Below are positions 62,625 through 64,000 of a DNA stretch of 64,000 nt, in pieces. The position numbers and the translations under genes were made by a program. Origin of the DNA: Reyranellaceae bacterium (GTDB lineage Bacteria > Pseudomonadota > Alphaproteobacteria > Reyranellales > Reyranellaceae); the NCBI GenBank assembly GCA_022844045.1, contig JALHMM010000014.1:1-64000 (forward strand), written 5' to 3'. The notes beneath the pieces are model-generated. The model saw nothing but the letters and a program-made list of their open reading frames with translations. It made no database searches and was not told the origin of the DNA. The first letter of the stretch is position 1. Each line of letters opens with the position of its first letter.

Positions 62625-64000
<1,376 letters not shown>

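Overview
The window is high-GC chromosomal DNA from what looks like an alphaproteobacterium, probably Rhodospirillales/Reyranella-like or a related Hyphomicrobiales lineage. Three things point there: the mdh-sucCD-sucAB-lpd arrangement, sdhCDAB in one unit, and the tal-DUF484-xerC / priA / atpHA neighbourhood. No tRNA, rRNA, CRISPR array, prophage or intact insertion sequence was seen. About 60 protein genes were called. One (HerA-like, left edge) and one (atpA, right edge) run off the window.

Layout. 1-10.7 kb: mixed accessory and catabolic genes (HerA-like ATPase, VOC protein, sugar-phosphate isomerase family, TetR with a divergent GST, a second GST, an SDR, a Bug/TctC solute receptor, an exported DUF255 thioredoxin protein, and an Mpo1-like/transglutaminase/GFA operon). 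10.8-17 kb: asd, two TPR glycosyltransferase-like genes, a thioredoxin-fold gene interrupted by one in-frame UGA exactly at its redox motif, and LysE behind pyridoxal kinase. 18-22 kb: a CitE/malyl-CoA-lyase-type gene and a double-hotdog MaoC hydratase, then a LysR/GST divergent pair with a clear LTTR box. 22.8-26.2 kb: sdhCDAB. 26.2-34 kb, all on the minus strand: a FixJ-type regulator, a lone receiver, a histidine kinase with a triplicated 159-residue PAS unit, and five hydrolases. 34-44 kb: lipoprotein, LemA/M48 pair, GntR/phytanoyl-dioxygenase, brnTA, a SAF-domain oxidoreductase with an IPNS-like oxygenase, zapE, and more alpha/beta hydrolases. 45.4-54.8 kb: the TCA block mdh, sucC, sucD, sucA, sucB, a 49-residue ORF, and lpd. 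54.9-64 kb: MFS plus two twin dienelactone-type hydrolases, then xerC-DUF484-tal facing priA, then atpH-atpA.

The most interesting observation is the thioredoxin-fold gene at 15197-16264 (minus strand). A single UGA sits where the motif WASW-x-GCR needs a Cys, the reading frame is unchanged on both sides, and hairpins that could act as a bacterial SECIS follow directly. It reads as a selenoprotein candidate (Sec130, Cys132), although no sel genes lie in this window. Second is the kinase/receiver/FixJ module joined to a five-hydrolase cassette, with a shared TCATACC box upstream of the regulator gene and of the first hydrolase gene. Intergenic spaces are rich in dispersed palindromic repeats of at least four families, several inside or beside the TCA operons.
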